DNA of 64,000 nucleotides from the NCBI RefSeq assembly GCF_001705435.1, contig NZ_MDEN01000057.1, positions 124,001-188,000 of the forward strand. Reading direction: 5' to 3'. Positions 24,006 to 31,842 of the stretch are shown here, in pieces. A program made the position numbers and the translations under genes. The DNA comes from Pseudomonas graminis (GTDB lineage Bacteria; Pseudomonadota; Gammaproteobacteria; Pseudomonadales; Pseudomonadaceae). The stretch's first letter is position 1. The number at the start of each line of letters is the position of its first letter. The notes under the pieces were generated by a model. The model did not search any database and was not told the origin of the DNA. It was given only the letters and a program-made list of their open reading frames with translations.

Positions 24006-24687
24006 TTAAATCGCCCGCAGCGTCGGCAAACGAGTCAGTACATCCTTGAGATATGGGTACGGATCATGCCCATTCATGCGTGCCGACTGGATAAAAGTCA
24101 TGATCGCCGCCGCCCGCTTCCCACTGCGCAGCGACCCGGCAAATAACCAGTTGAACGCCCAAGTGCCCAAGTGCCCAAGGTCGGATCTTGCTCTCCACCT
24201 GATTGCTGTCTGTGGGCACAGCCCGATCTACCAGGTAGGCCCAGACATAAGCACGGTGGGCTTTCTTCTGCCCGGGCGCCAGCATCGGTACCGGCGTTGC
24301 ATCGGCGTGAACCTGCGCCAGCGCCACTTCGCTTAGGGCATCGACCAGAGACTGACGCTGCGCGCCGGCTTGGCCCACCCACTGCGTCAGTGTAGAGCGC
24401 GGCATGGCCAGGCCAGCGCAGCCGAAGATCTTTTCCTATCGATACAGCGGCAGGTGGTCGGCGAATTTGGCCACCATCACATGTGCAAGCAGGCCGGCAG
24501 TGGGGATGCCCTTGTCTATCAACTGCGGCGGCACCGGGGCCTGGATCAGTGTTTCGCTTTGCCGGCAGGCCCATTTCCCACGCACATGCCGTTCGACGGT
24601 GAACACGCCCGGCATATAGTCCAGTTTTTCGCTGACGTCTTCACCGCTGCGCTGAAGCTGGCAGCCAGCGAATTTGCGACGGCGCAT
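24006..24687 (-). pseudogene. IS66 transposase (TnpC) remnant
   Basis: Three minus-strand frames carry pieces of an IS66-type transposase. The zinc-binding N-domain part reads GEDVSEKLDYMPGVFTVERH and QAPVPPQLIDKGIPTAGLLA. A second frame reads RSTLTQWVGQAGAQRQSLVD and HADATPVPMLAPGQKKAHRA. It jumps from AYVWAY straight to VDRAVPTDSNQVESKIRPWA, so roughly the catalytic middle of the protein is deleted. The last frame reads RSGKRAAAIMTFIQSARMNG and ends LPTLRAI at TAA 24006. The N-terminus is missing as well, so the element is dead. No terminal inverted repeats were identified. Confidence 0.8.
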
Positions 24688-24712
24688 TTTAATTCGCGGG
24701 CCGCAGGATATG

Positions 24713-24743
24713 AAAAAGCCCGGTCTTGAGGACCGGGCTTTTT
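24713..24743. terminator. Rho-independent terminator after tRNA-Thr
   Basis: AAAAAGCCCGGTC and GACCGGGCTTTTT form a strong stem with A- and T-runs on either side. On the minus strand it lies eight bases after the tRNA-Thr CCA end and terminates that transcript. Confidence 0.85.
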
Positions 24744-24750
24744 GTGCTTC

Positions 24751-24826
24751 TGGTGCCGAAAATAGGAATCGAACCTACGACCTTCGCGTTACGAGTGCGC
24801 TGCTCTACCGACTGAGCTATTTCGGC
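24751..24826 (-). tRNA. tRNA-Thr (anticodon CGU)
   Basis: Read on the minus strand it begins GCCGAAATAGCTCAGTCGG and ends TTTCGGCACCA with CCA encoded. The anticodon loop CTCGTAA gives anticodon CGT, reading ACG codons. Acceptor, D, anticodon and T stems all close. It sits directly downstream of pilA, the position where P. aeruginosa strains carry variable pilin accessory genes. Confidence 0.95.
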
Positions 24827-24865
24827 ATAAGAAACGCAACTTAGTAAACTTGTTCTAAGTTGCTA

Positions 24866-25270
24866 TTACTTGATTGCCGTGCAGCCCTTAGGAAGATAAT
24901 CTGCATCGACGTTTGCTCCACAGGTCCACAATCCGGTAGCGTCGCGGGCAAGGGTTATCGCCTTGCCGGTAACAGCGGGCGGTGCGTTCGCCAAATCACA
25001 CTTAAGCGCGGCAGTAGTAGCACCAACGGTGGTGGTACAGTTCGCACTTGCAGTGGTTGGCACGCTCAATGTCGTGTTGGACGGAGTGCCGCCTTGGTTG
25101 ATGACATCTTCGTAACCCGTTTTAAGAGCAGAAATCTCTGCAAGACCTGCTGTAACTTTAGCTTTCGCTTGGTATTTCGAATATGCAGGAATCGCGATTG
25201 CTGCGAGGATACCGATGATCGCTACTACGATCATCAGCTCAATAAGGGTAAAACCTTTTTGCATTTTCAT
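24866..25270 (-). CDS. pilA: Type IV major pilin PilA
   Basis: A 134-residue prepilin from ATG 25270, which has GGAGAAG seven bases upstream. The leader MKMQKG is followed by [20 protein letters not shown], the classic class III/IVa prepilin site (cleaved after Gly, Phe methylated by PilD) with Glu5. The C-terminal pair of cysteines (LWTCGANVD...LPKGC) would form the disulfide-bonded loop. PilA subunits build the fibre for twitching motility and attachment. A consensus sigma-54 promoter precedes it. No pilin accessory gene lies between pilA and tRNA-Thr. Sequence composition is AT-richer than the core. Confidence 0.95.
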   Translation of the reverse strand: MKMQKGFTLIELMIVVAIIGILAAIAIPAYSKYQAKAKVTAGLAEISALKTGYEDVINQGGTPSNTTLSVPTTASANCTTTVGATTAALKCDLANAPPAVTGKAITLARDATGLWTCGANVDADYLPKGCTAIK

Positions 25271-25317
25271 ATTACTTCTCCGAAGCCACAAATAATTTGA
25301 CGCGAGCACCTTACACA

Positions 25318-25334
25318 TAGCAAGCACCGTGCCA
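25318..25334 (-). promoter_or_regulatory. Sigma-54 promoter of pilA
   Basis: On the minus strand TGGCACG-GTGC-TTGCT matches the -24/-12 consensus TGGCACG-N4-TTGCW without mismatch. Transcription would begin near 25307, giving a leader of about 37 bases with the pilA ribosome site. PilR, the expected activator, is encoded at 44355-45695. Confidence 0.9.
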
Positions 25335-25408
25335 CCTCACGCGCTAACGATAAGCATGTAGAGCGTAAGATTTCACGAGCCTGGAGCCTGTCTCGCCGAA
25401 GGTACGGA

Positions 25409-25427
25409 TGTGACGTTTTTTGTCACA
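25409..25427. promoter_or_regulatory. Inverted repeat upstream of pilA, possible PilR site
   Basis: TGTGAC and GTCACA flank a seven-base spacer. The centre lies about 110 bases upstream of the predicted pilA start, a normal distance for a sigma-54 enhancer site. It is also about 80 bases before pilB. Assignment to PilR is inference. Confidence 0.5.
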
Positions 25428-25498
25428 ATGCATCATCGAAATTGGCAGGGCCTTCTGACTAAGCTATAAACCATGGAATGTTCGTGCCTGGTGGTTTT

Positions 25499-27193
25499 AT
25501 GACTGACGTTGTCCTCACCGGTTTGGCCAAGCAACTTGTAGTGGCCAAGCTTCTCACCGAAAAAGTCGCTCAGCAGGCCTATCAGCATGCACGCAGCGAC
25601 AAGCTCTCGCTTGTGAGCTATCTGGTTCAAAGCAAGCTCGTTGACAGCCTCGTTCTAGCAGAAATGGCTTCGGAGCAATTCGGATTGCCGTTTCTAGACC
25701 TGAACATGCTGGATAAAGAGAGCCAACCGAGGGGTGTGGTAAGCGAAAAACTCGTACGTCAGCACTCCGCTATACCGCTGTGGAAACGCGGCAACAAATT
25801 ATTTGTAGGCATATCTGATCCTACTAATCATCAAGCAATTACCGACATCCAGTTCAGCACAGGCCTCACGACCGAAGCCATTTTGGTCGAAGACGACAAG
25901 CTAAGTCGCGCCATCGATAAATTCTTCGACTCCCATAGCGGTCTGGGTGAGATGGCCGACGTTGATCTCAGCCTGGAAATTGAGTCATCCGTTGAAAGCA
26001 AAGAAACAACGCTAGGTGAGGTCGATGCAGAGGACGCGCCGGTTGTTCGTTTCGTGAACAAGATGCTACTGGACGCAATCCGCCTAGGCTCTTCCGATCT
26101 GCATTTCGAGCCGTACGAAAAAACCTTCCGGGTGCGCTTACGTACTGACGGCATTCTTCACGAGGTAGCAAAACCTCCGACGCAACTGGCTGGTCGTATT
26201 GCTGCTCGTTTGAAGGTAATGGCTGGGCTCGACATCTCGGAGCGACGCAAACCGCAAGATGGCAGGATCAAGCTCCGTATCTCAAAAAATCGAGCGATCG
26301 ATTTTCGTGTAAACACTCTGCCCACGCTGTGGGGAGAAAAGATCGTCATGCGGATACTCGACCCCACGAGCGCGCAGATGGGGATCGATTCACTCGGCTA
26401 CGAACCTGAGCAAAAAGAGCTCTACATGGCCGCTTTGCGTCAACCACAAGGCATGATTCTGGTCACAGGCCCGACGGGTTCAGGTAAAACCGTTTCGCTT
26501 TATACCGGCCTGAACATACTGAATACGGTAGACATCAACATCTCTACCGCGGAAGACCCTGTCGAGATCAACCTGGAAGGTATCAACCAGGTCAACGTCA
26601 ATCCGCGGCAGGGTATGGATTTCTCACAAGCTTTGCGCGCATTCCTCCGTCAAGACCCTGACGTCATTATGGTTGGAGAGATTCGAGACCTGGAAACTGC
26701 CGAGATTGCGATCAAGGCTTCGCAGACAGGGCACATGGTTCTGTCGACGCTTCACACCAACAGCGCGGCTGAAACGCTGACTCGGCTTCATCATATGGGT
26801 GTTGCGGCGTTCAATATCGCGACCGCCATCAATCTGATCATCGCCCAGCGCTTGGCGCGCAAACTCTGCCCTCACTGCAAGAAAGAGATTGATGTCCCGC
26901 GAGAGACGCTTATTGCCGAGGGTTTTCCGGAATCCAAGATTGGAACGTTCAAACTCTACTCACCCTCTGGCTGCGATCAATGCAACGCCGGGTACAAAGG
27001 GCGTATAGGTATTTACGAGGTGGTGAAAAATACCCCCGATCTGGAGCGGATAATTATGGAAGAGGGCAACTCTATTGAAATATCACGCCAGATGCGCAAA
27101 GACGGCTTCAACGATCTGCGCACATCTGGCCTCCTCAAGGCAATGCAGGGCGTGACGAGCCTTGAGGAAATAAATCGGGTAACCAAGGATTAA
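25499..27193 (+). CDS. pilB: Type IV pilus extension ATPase PilB
   Basis: A 564-residue cytoplasmic motor ATPase (P. aeruginosa PilB is about 566) that powers pilin assembly through PilC. Order of features: N-terminal MshE-like domain (LVSYLVQSKLVDSLVLAEMA), RFVNKMLLDAIRLGSSDLHF, Walker A GPTGSGKT near 323, Asp box, Walker B region DPDVIMVGEIRD near 386, His box LSTLHTNSA, and a four-cysteine zinc site (CPHC near 457 and CDQC near 490). MTDVVL at 25499 fits the family start; the frame is open from 25478. It is divergent from pilA and two bases upstream of pilC. Confidence 0.96.
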   Translation: MTDVVLTGLAKQLVVAKLLTEKVAQQAYQHARSDKLSLVSYLVQSKLVDSLVLAEMASEQFGLPFLDLNMLDKESQPRGVVSEKLVRQHSAIPLWKRGNKLFVGISDPTNHQAITDIQFSTGLTTEAILVEDDKLSRAIDKFFDSHSGLGEMADVDLSLEIESSVESKETTLGEVDAEDAPVVRFVNKMLLDAIRLGSSDLHFEPYEKTFRVRLRTDGILHEVAKPPTQLAGRIAARLKVMAGLDISERRKPQDGRIKLRISKNRAIDFRVNTLPTLWGEKIVMRILDPTSAQMGIDSLGYEPEQKELYMAALRQPQGMILVTGPTGSGKTVSLYTGLNILNTVDINISTAEDPVEINLEGINQVNVNPRQGMDFSQALRAFLRQDPDVIMVGEIRDLETAEIAIKASQTGHMVLSTLHTNSAAETLTRLHHMGVAAFNIATAINLIIAQRLARKLCPHCKKEIDVPRETLIAEGFPESKIGTFKLYSPSGCDQCNAGYKGRIGIYEVVKNTPDLERIIMEEGNSIEISRQMRKDGFNDLRTSGLLKAMQGVTSLEEINRVTKD

Positions 27194-27195
27194 GC

Positions 27196-28431
27196 ATGGC
27201 GACCAAAGCAGCCAAGAGTCCCAAGGTGGCGAAGCCCGCTATGTATGCCTGGGAGGGACTGGATAAAAAAGGTGTGAAGATTTCTGGCGAGTTGGCGGGG
27301 CATAACCCCGCTTTGATAAAAGCGCAACTCAGAAGACAAGGCATAAACCCGTTAAAGGTTCGCAAGAAATCGATCTCGATATTCAGCGCTGGCAAGAAAA
27401 TAAAACCGCTTGATATCGCTTTTTTCTCCCGCCAGATGGCGACGATGATGAAAGCGGGCGTGCCGCTCCTGCAGTCTTTCGACATTATTAGCGAGGGCTC
27501 GACCAACCCCAATATGCGCAAGCTGGTCGAGGACATAAAGCAAGAGGTAGCGGCAGGCCATAGCTTCGCAACCGCTCTACGGCAGAAGCCGCAATACTTC
27601 GATGATCTGTTTTGTAACCTTGTAGATGCAGGTGAGCAAGCCGGTGCTCTCGAGTCGCTTTTGGACAGAGTAGCGACCTACAAGGAGAAAACTGAGTCTC
27701 TCAAGGCAAAGATCAAAAAAGCAATGACCTACCCCATAGCCGTAGTAGTCGTCGCCTTCATTGTCACAGGCATTTTGCTCATCAAGGTCGTCCCCCAGTT
27801 TCAGACGCTGTTTGCCGGATTCGGTGCAGATCTGCCCGCTTTCACGCTGATGGTCATCGGACTGTCTCAAGCGCTCCAAGACTATTGGCTCATTGTCTTG
27901 ATCGCGCTATTTTTGGCCATCATTGGCTTCAAACGCGCTTATAAGACGTCTGAAAAATTTCGCAATGGTCTCGACAGAGCACTGCTTAAAACGCCGATCA
28001 TCGGACAGCTCCTTTATAAGTCCGCAGTCGCACGGTACGCCCGAACACTGTCCACGACATTCGCTGCTGGGGTTCCGCTAGTAGAAGCGTTGGACTCAGT
28101 TTCCGGGGCGACCGGAAATATTGTTTTCAAAAACGCCGTGAATAAGGTCAAGCAGGATGTCTCGACTGGGATGCAGTTAAACTTCTCGATGCGCAGCACC
28201 GGCGTGTTTCCCACGCTTGCGATTCAAATGACAGCTATCGGGGAAGAGTCAGGGGCGTTGGACTCAATGCTCGATAAGGTGGCCAATTATTATGAGGAAG
28301 AGGTCGACAATATGGTCGATAGCCTCACCAGCCTAATGGAGCCAATGATCATGGCTGTGTTGGGCGTAGTCGTTGGTGGCCTAGTCATCGCGATGTACCT
28401 CCCAATCTTCAAACTCGGCAGCGTCGTCTAA
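27196..28431 (+). CDS. pilC: Type IV pilus inner-membrane platform protein PilC
   Basis: A 411-residue polytopic protein with two repeated GspF domains. The first contains FFSRQMATMMKAGVPLLQSF and the second YARTLSTTFAAGVPLVEAL, each followed by LLDRVATYYE-like helices and a membrane span (AVVVVAFIVTGILLIKVVP and EPMIMAVLGVVVGGLVIAMY). PilC links PilB/PilT motion to pilin insertion. It starts two bases after the pilB stop. A 60-base line at 27661 has 25 G+C, clearly below pilD, which suggests the pilA-B-C block has a different history. Confidence 0.96.
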   Translation: MATKAAKSPKVAKPAMYAWEGLDKKGVKISGELAGHNPALIKAQLRRQGINPLKVRKKSISIFSAGKKIKPLDIAFFSRQMATMMKAGVPLLQSFDIISEGSTNPNMRKLVEDIKQEVAAGHSFATALRQKPQYFDDLFCNLVDAGEQAGALESLLDRVATYKEKTESLKAKIKKAMTYPIAVVVVAFIVTGILLIKVVPQFQTLFAGFGADLPAFTLMVIGLSQALQDYWLIVLIALFLAIIGFKRAYKTSEKFRNGLDRALLKTPIIGQLLYKSAVARYARTLSTTFAAGVPLVEALDSVSGATGNIVFKNAVNKVKQDVSTGMQLNFSMRSTGVFPTLAIQMTAIGEESGALDSMLDKVANYYEEEVDNMVDSLTSLMEPMIMAVLGVVVGGLVIAMYLPIFKLGSVV

Positions 28432-28433
28432 CC

Positions 28434-29306
28434 ATGCCCCTCCTCGACCTCCTGGCCAGCTCCCCGCTGGCCTTTGTTTTATGCGCACTTGTCTTGGGCC
28501 TGCTCGTCGGCAGTTTCCTCAACGTCGTCGTCTACCGCCTCCCCAAAATGATGATCCGCGACTGGAAAACCCAGTCCCGGGAAATGCTCGACCTCCCCGC
28601 CGAGCCCCCAACAGAAACCTTCAACCTCATCCTCCCCCACTCCCGCTGCCCGCATTGCTCACACAGAATCCGCGCGTGGGAGAACATTCCGGTGGTGAGC
28701 TACCTGTTCCTAGGCGGCAAGTGTTCCCAATGCAAAGCCTCCATCAGCAAGCGCTACCCCCTCGTTGAACTGGCCTGCGGCTTACTCTCGGCCTTCATCG
28801 CCTGGCATTTCGGTTTCGGCTGGCAGGCAGCGGCGATGCTGGTGCTGACGTGGGGGTTGTTGTCGATGAGCCTGATCGACGCCGATCACCAGCTTCTGCC
28901 GGACGCAATCGTGTTGCCGCTGTTGTGGCTCGGCCTGATCGTCAACGCGTTCGGGCTGTTCACGTCGCTGACCGACGCGCTGTGGGGCGCGGTCGCCGGG
29001 TATCTGGTGTTGTGGTGTGTGTTCTGGCTGTTCAAGCTGATCACCGGCAAGGAAGGCATGGGTTACGGCGACTTCAAGTTGCTGGCGATGCTCGGCGCAT
29101 GGGGCGGGTGGCAGATTCTGCCGCTGACGATTCTGCTGTCGTCGATTGTCGGTGCGGTGTTGGGCCTGATTCTGCTGCGCTTGCGCAATGTCGAAACCAG
29201 CACGCCGATCCCCTTCGGTCCTTATCTGGCGCTCGCAGGGTGGATCGCTTTGCTCTGGGGTGATCAAATAACGACTTCGTATCTGCAGATCGCCGGTTTC
29301 AGATGA
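28434..29306 (+). CDS. pilD: Prepilin peptidase / N-methyltransferase PilD
   Basis: A 290-residue membrane enzyme that cleaves prepilins after the leader Gly and methylates the new N-terminus, serving pili and type II secretion. The cytoplasmic zinc domain has CPHC near 72 and CSQC near 99. The two catalytic Asp regions are [12 protein letters not shown] near 150 and [19 protein letters not shown] near 215. About eight membrane spans are present. It starts two bases after pilC and overlaps coaE by ATGA. Its GC content jumps upward relative to pilC (37 of 60 in the line at 28861). Confidence 0.96.
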   Translation: MPLLDLLASSPLAFVLCALVLGLLVGSFLNVVVYRLPKMMIRDWKTQSREMLDLPAEPPTETFNLILPHSRCPHCSHRIRAWENIPVVSYLFLGGKCSQCKASISKRYPLVELACGLLSAFIAWHFGFGWQAAAMLVLTWGLLSMSLIDADHQLLPDAIVLPLLWLGLIVNAFGLFTSLTDALWGAVAGYLVLWCVFWLFKLITGKEGMGYGDFKLLAMLGAWGGWQILPLTILLSSIVGAVLGLILLRLRNVETSTPIPFGPYLALAGWIALLWGDQITTSYLQIAGFR

Positions 29307-29923
29307 CTTCTCCTGCGTCAAAACCCTGGATTCTGGGCCTCACCGGTGGCATCGGCAGCGGCAAGAGTGCGGCGGCTCAGTGCTTCGTGGATCTGGGCGT
29401 GCACTTGGTGGACGCCGATCACGCTGCACGCTGGGTCGTCGAACCCGGGCGCCCTGCCCTGGCGCAGATTGCCGAGCACTTCGGCCCAAGCGTGTTGCAG
29501 GCCGATGGCACGCTGAATCGCTCGGCGTTGCGCGAGCTGATTTTCAAGGATCCCCAGCAGCGGCTCTGGCTCGAAAGCCTGCTGCATCCGCTGATCCGCG
29601 AGGAAATCCGTCAGTACCTGGCGCGCGCTGAATCGGCTTACGCGATTCTGGTGTCGCCGTTGTTGCTGGAGACTTCTCAGCACCAGATGGTTCAGCGGGT
29701 GTTGGTCATTGATGTGCCGGAATCGGTGCAAATCCAGCGCACAGTGTTGCGCGATAAGACCAACGAGGAACAGGTGCGGGCGATTCTCAAAGCGCAGGCC
29801 AGTCGCGAGGAGCGCTTGAGCCGGGCCGACGATGTAATCGTCAATGACCGTGACCCGGCCTGGCTGAAAAGCGAGGTGGAGCGTCTGCATCACTTTTATT
29901 CAACTTTGCGTGGAGGCCAATGA
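29303..29923 (+). CDS. coaE: Dephospho-CoA kinase
   Basis: A 206-residue kinase for the last step of coenzyme A synthesis, phosphorylating the 3'-OH of dephospho-CoA with ATP. The P-loop GGIGSGKS lies at residues 12-20, followed by [38 protein letters not shown] and the lid region [14 protein letters not shown]. It overlaps pilD by four bases and yacG by four bases, the normal Pseudomonas arrangement. Confidence 0.96.
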   Translation: MTSPASKPWILGLTGGIGSGKSAAAQCFVDLGVHLVDADHAARWVVEPGRPALAQIAEHFGPSVLQADGTLNRSALRELIFKDPQQRLWLESLLHPLIREEIRQYLARAESAYAILVSPLLLETSQHQMVQRVLVIDVPESVQIQRTVLRDKTNEEQVRAILKAQASREERLSRADDVIVNDRDPAWLKSEVERLHHFYSTLRGGQ

Positions 29924-30126
29924 TGAGCCAACCAATGACCGTCGATTGCCCAACCTGCGGAGCGCCCGTGGAATGGACGCCGGAGAGTAAATTTCGGCCG
30001 TTCTGTTCGGACCGGTGCAAGCTGATCGACCTGGGCGCCTGGGCGTCGGAAGAACATGCGATTCCGGTGGCGCCGGATGCTGAAGACGAGCTGTTTTCGG
30101 GTGACTTCGACCCTCGTCAACATTGA
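29920..30126 (+). CDS. yacG: DNA gyrase inhibitor YacG
   Basis: A 68-residue zinc-finger protein with cysteine pairs [11 protein letters not shown] and [17 protein letters not shown], the YacG signature. The family binds the GyrB subunit and inhibits gyrase, and is found behind coaE. The acidic tail ([13 protein letters not shown]) is typical. Two adjacent ATG codons overlap the coaE stop, so either start is possible. Confidence 0.93.
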   Translation: MMSQPMTVDCPTCGAPVEWTPESKFRPFCSDRCKLIDLGAWASEEHAIPVAPDAEDELFSGDFDPRQH

Positions 30127-30232
30127 TCTAAGTGGGCAGCCACACAGGACGAACAACGCCAGTGCTGCCATATCTCCCAAGAGCTGAGAGCATCCCGCCA
30201 ACAAAAGCGAGCGGCGAGCGGGATGACGTTTT

Positions 30233-30323
30233 GTGTAAGCGTGCCTGCTCGCGAAGAGGCTGGTACATCCGCTGGATATCCAGCAGTTCCAATGCCGTCT
30301 TCGTGAGCAAGCACACTCCCACA
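30233..30323. repeat. Inverted pair of REP elements
   Basis: Two REP-like units, GTGTAAGCGTGCCTGCTCGC at 30233 and its inverted counterpart GAGCAAGCACACTCCCACAA near 30304-30323, face each other across about 40 bases, the arrangement of a REP doublet (REPIN). They fill the gap of about 300 bases between yacG and the DUF1780 gene. An additional inverted repeat CATCCCGC/GCGGGATG lies at 30190-30226. Confidence 0.65.
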
Positions 30324-30424
30324 ATGGGCTTGCGGCGGTTTCTTGAGCCGATAAGCACCGCCCCGCCCAACTTTATCTCCGCTCCAGTATTTCTTATCCC
30401 CTCAGCAGCGTTAAGCTTGGCGCC

Positions 30425-31054
30425 ATGGATGACTCTGATTATCTGCGTCTTTTGACGAGCCAGGCCGAGCAAGCCAATGCGTTTCTGTCCAATGCGCGCA
30501 AGTGGGAGCGCGAACGTTGGGTGTGCGAGCGGTTGCTGCAGGGCCTGAATATTCCCCATCGTACTGACGACTTCCTGCCTGCCGGGCAAGAGCCGCCGGA
30601 CGTACTGTTTCGCGACGCGTGTTTTGAAGTGTTCTTTGTTCTGGATGAAGGCCGTCGGCTCAACGATGAGTGGCGTGAAGAACTGCAACGTCGACGCAGC
30701 GCGTTTTCCCTCAGCCAACTGGTGCGGCGCGAAGCCAAACCCAAGCGCATTCCCGCTGCCGAGCTGCTCCGGCGCCTGGCACCCACGCTGCGCAAAAAGG
30801 CCCACAACTACAAAGAGCGTGGGCTGGATGTGGGCGAGCTGGACATCATTGCCTTCGCCAGCCTCAAGCGCGAGGTGCTCGACTTGAACAGCCACTTTCC
30901 GCCGCCCACCGAGTATTTGCGTCAGGGCTGGCGGTCACTCTCGCTGGTCGGGCCGACCTTCGCCCGGGTATTGTTCGCCCATCCGGATGCCCCGGATTTC
31001 CTGCGGACCAATCTGGGCCGCAGCGTGGTGTTTGATGTAGGAATCAGTTTATGA
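30425..31054 (+). CDS. DUF1780 family protein (possible nuclease fold)
   Basis: A 209-residue protein of a small family known to me mostly from Pseudomonas and relatives. Motif-like blocks are DYLRLLTSQAEQANAFLSNA, KWERERWVCERLLQGLN and PPDVLFRDACFEVFFVLDEG. The order Glu-(x)n-Asp-(x)n-ExxF could match the acidic residues of a restriction-endonuclease-like fold, which is how the family has been described; that is not proven. It overlaps the MOSC gene by four bases, so the two form an operon. Confidence 0.75.
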   Translation: MDDSDYLRLLTSQAEQANAFLSNARKWERERWVCERLLQGLNIPHRTDDFLPAGQEPPDVLFRDACFEVFFVLDEGRRLNDEWREELQRRRSAFSLSQLVRREAKPKRIPAAELLRRLAPTLRKKAHNYKERGLDVGELDIIAFASLKREVLDLNSHFPPPTEYLRQGWRSLSLVGPTFARVLFAHPDAPDFLRTNLGRSVVFDVGISL

Positions 31055-31590
31055 GCCCGTTGCAGGAATTGATCGCCGATGTACCCCAGCGCGGGCGTGT
31101 GCGCTGGATTGGCGTGCGCCCGGAATCCCGGGGCGAGATGGTTGAGCTGGACGCCGTGGAAGCCCGTCGCGAAGCAGGCCTGACGGGCGATCATGCCCGC
31201 CCCGGCCCGCGCAACGCTCGACAGGTGACGCTGATCCAGTGGGAGCACTTTGCAGTGGTCAGTTCGCTGATGGGGCGGGCCGAGGACAATCCGGTGTTGC
31301 CCCAGGATTTGCGACGCAACATCGTGATCAGCGGCATCAACCTGTTCAGCCTGAAGAACCGACGTTTCCGCATCGGCCAGGCGATCTTCGAAACCACCGG
31401 CTGGTGCCAGCCCTGCGCGCGCCTTGAGCAACGCCTCGGCCACGGCATCTTTCAGGCCGTTCGCGGGCATGGCGGAATCACCGCGCGGGTGATACAAAGC
31501 GGCATCGTGCGTCTGGACGACGTGTTGTGTATCGAGCCGATCGAACCGAGCGTCCATGACTTTAACGCAGCCAACAGCGCAGCCTCCTGA
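31051..31590 (+). CDS. MOSC domain protein
   Basis: A 179-residue protein with the MOSC fold used by molybdenum-cofactor sulfurases and the YiiM group. Seen are ARREAGLTGDHA, RQVTLIQWEHF, DLRRNIVISGINLFSLKNR and the conserved cysteine region TTGWCQPCARLEQ near residue 118, followed by GGITARVIQSG. MOSC proteins bind or transfer sulfur on the molybdenum cofactor or reduce N-hydroxylated compounds; the exact reaction here is unknown. Confidence 0.85.
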   Translation: MSPLQELIADVPQRGRVRWIGVRPESRGEMVELDAVEARREAGLTGDHARPGPRNARQVTLIQWEHFAVVSSLMGRAEDNPVLPQDLRRNIVISGINLFSLKNRRFRIGQAIFETTGWCQPCARLEQRLGHGIFQAVRGHGGITARVIQSGIVRLDDVLCIEPIEPSVHDFNAANSAAS

Positions 31591-31653
31591 TCCGGGTCAA
31601 TGTTGATAAAGCGCCTCAAATGATCAGCTGCCTGAAACCTGCCGACCCAGCGC

Positions 31654-31779
31654 GTGTCGAAGCGTACATTCGAGCCCCCACCCCAAGTCGAGCGCTGGCC
31701 TTTTTGGCTTCGGCTGCTCCTTGTGGTGGTGCTCGGACCGGGCCCGTTGACCCGTTTGCTGAGCGATCTGACGCTATGA
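31654..31779 (+). CDS. Possible 41-residue single-span membrane peptide
   Basis: From GTG 31654 the frame reads SKRTFEPPPQVERWPFWLRL and LLVVVLGPGPLTRLLSDLTL, one hydrophobic helix preceded by a basic and Pro-rich N-terminus. No strong ribosome site is visible. It lies between the MOSC gene and ndh, and its composition is more protein-like than the alternative frames. Confidence 0.4.
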   Translation: MSKRTFEPPPQVERWPFWLRLLLVVVLGPGPLTRLLSDLTL

Positions 31780-31842
31780 GCTGCCTTGCGCTCGCGAGGA
31801 TTTCGCTGACACAGAATTCCTTAAGCCTTATGAGATATCCCC

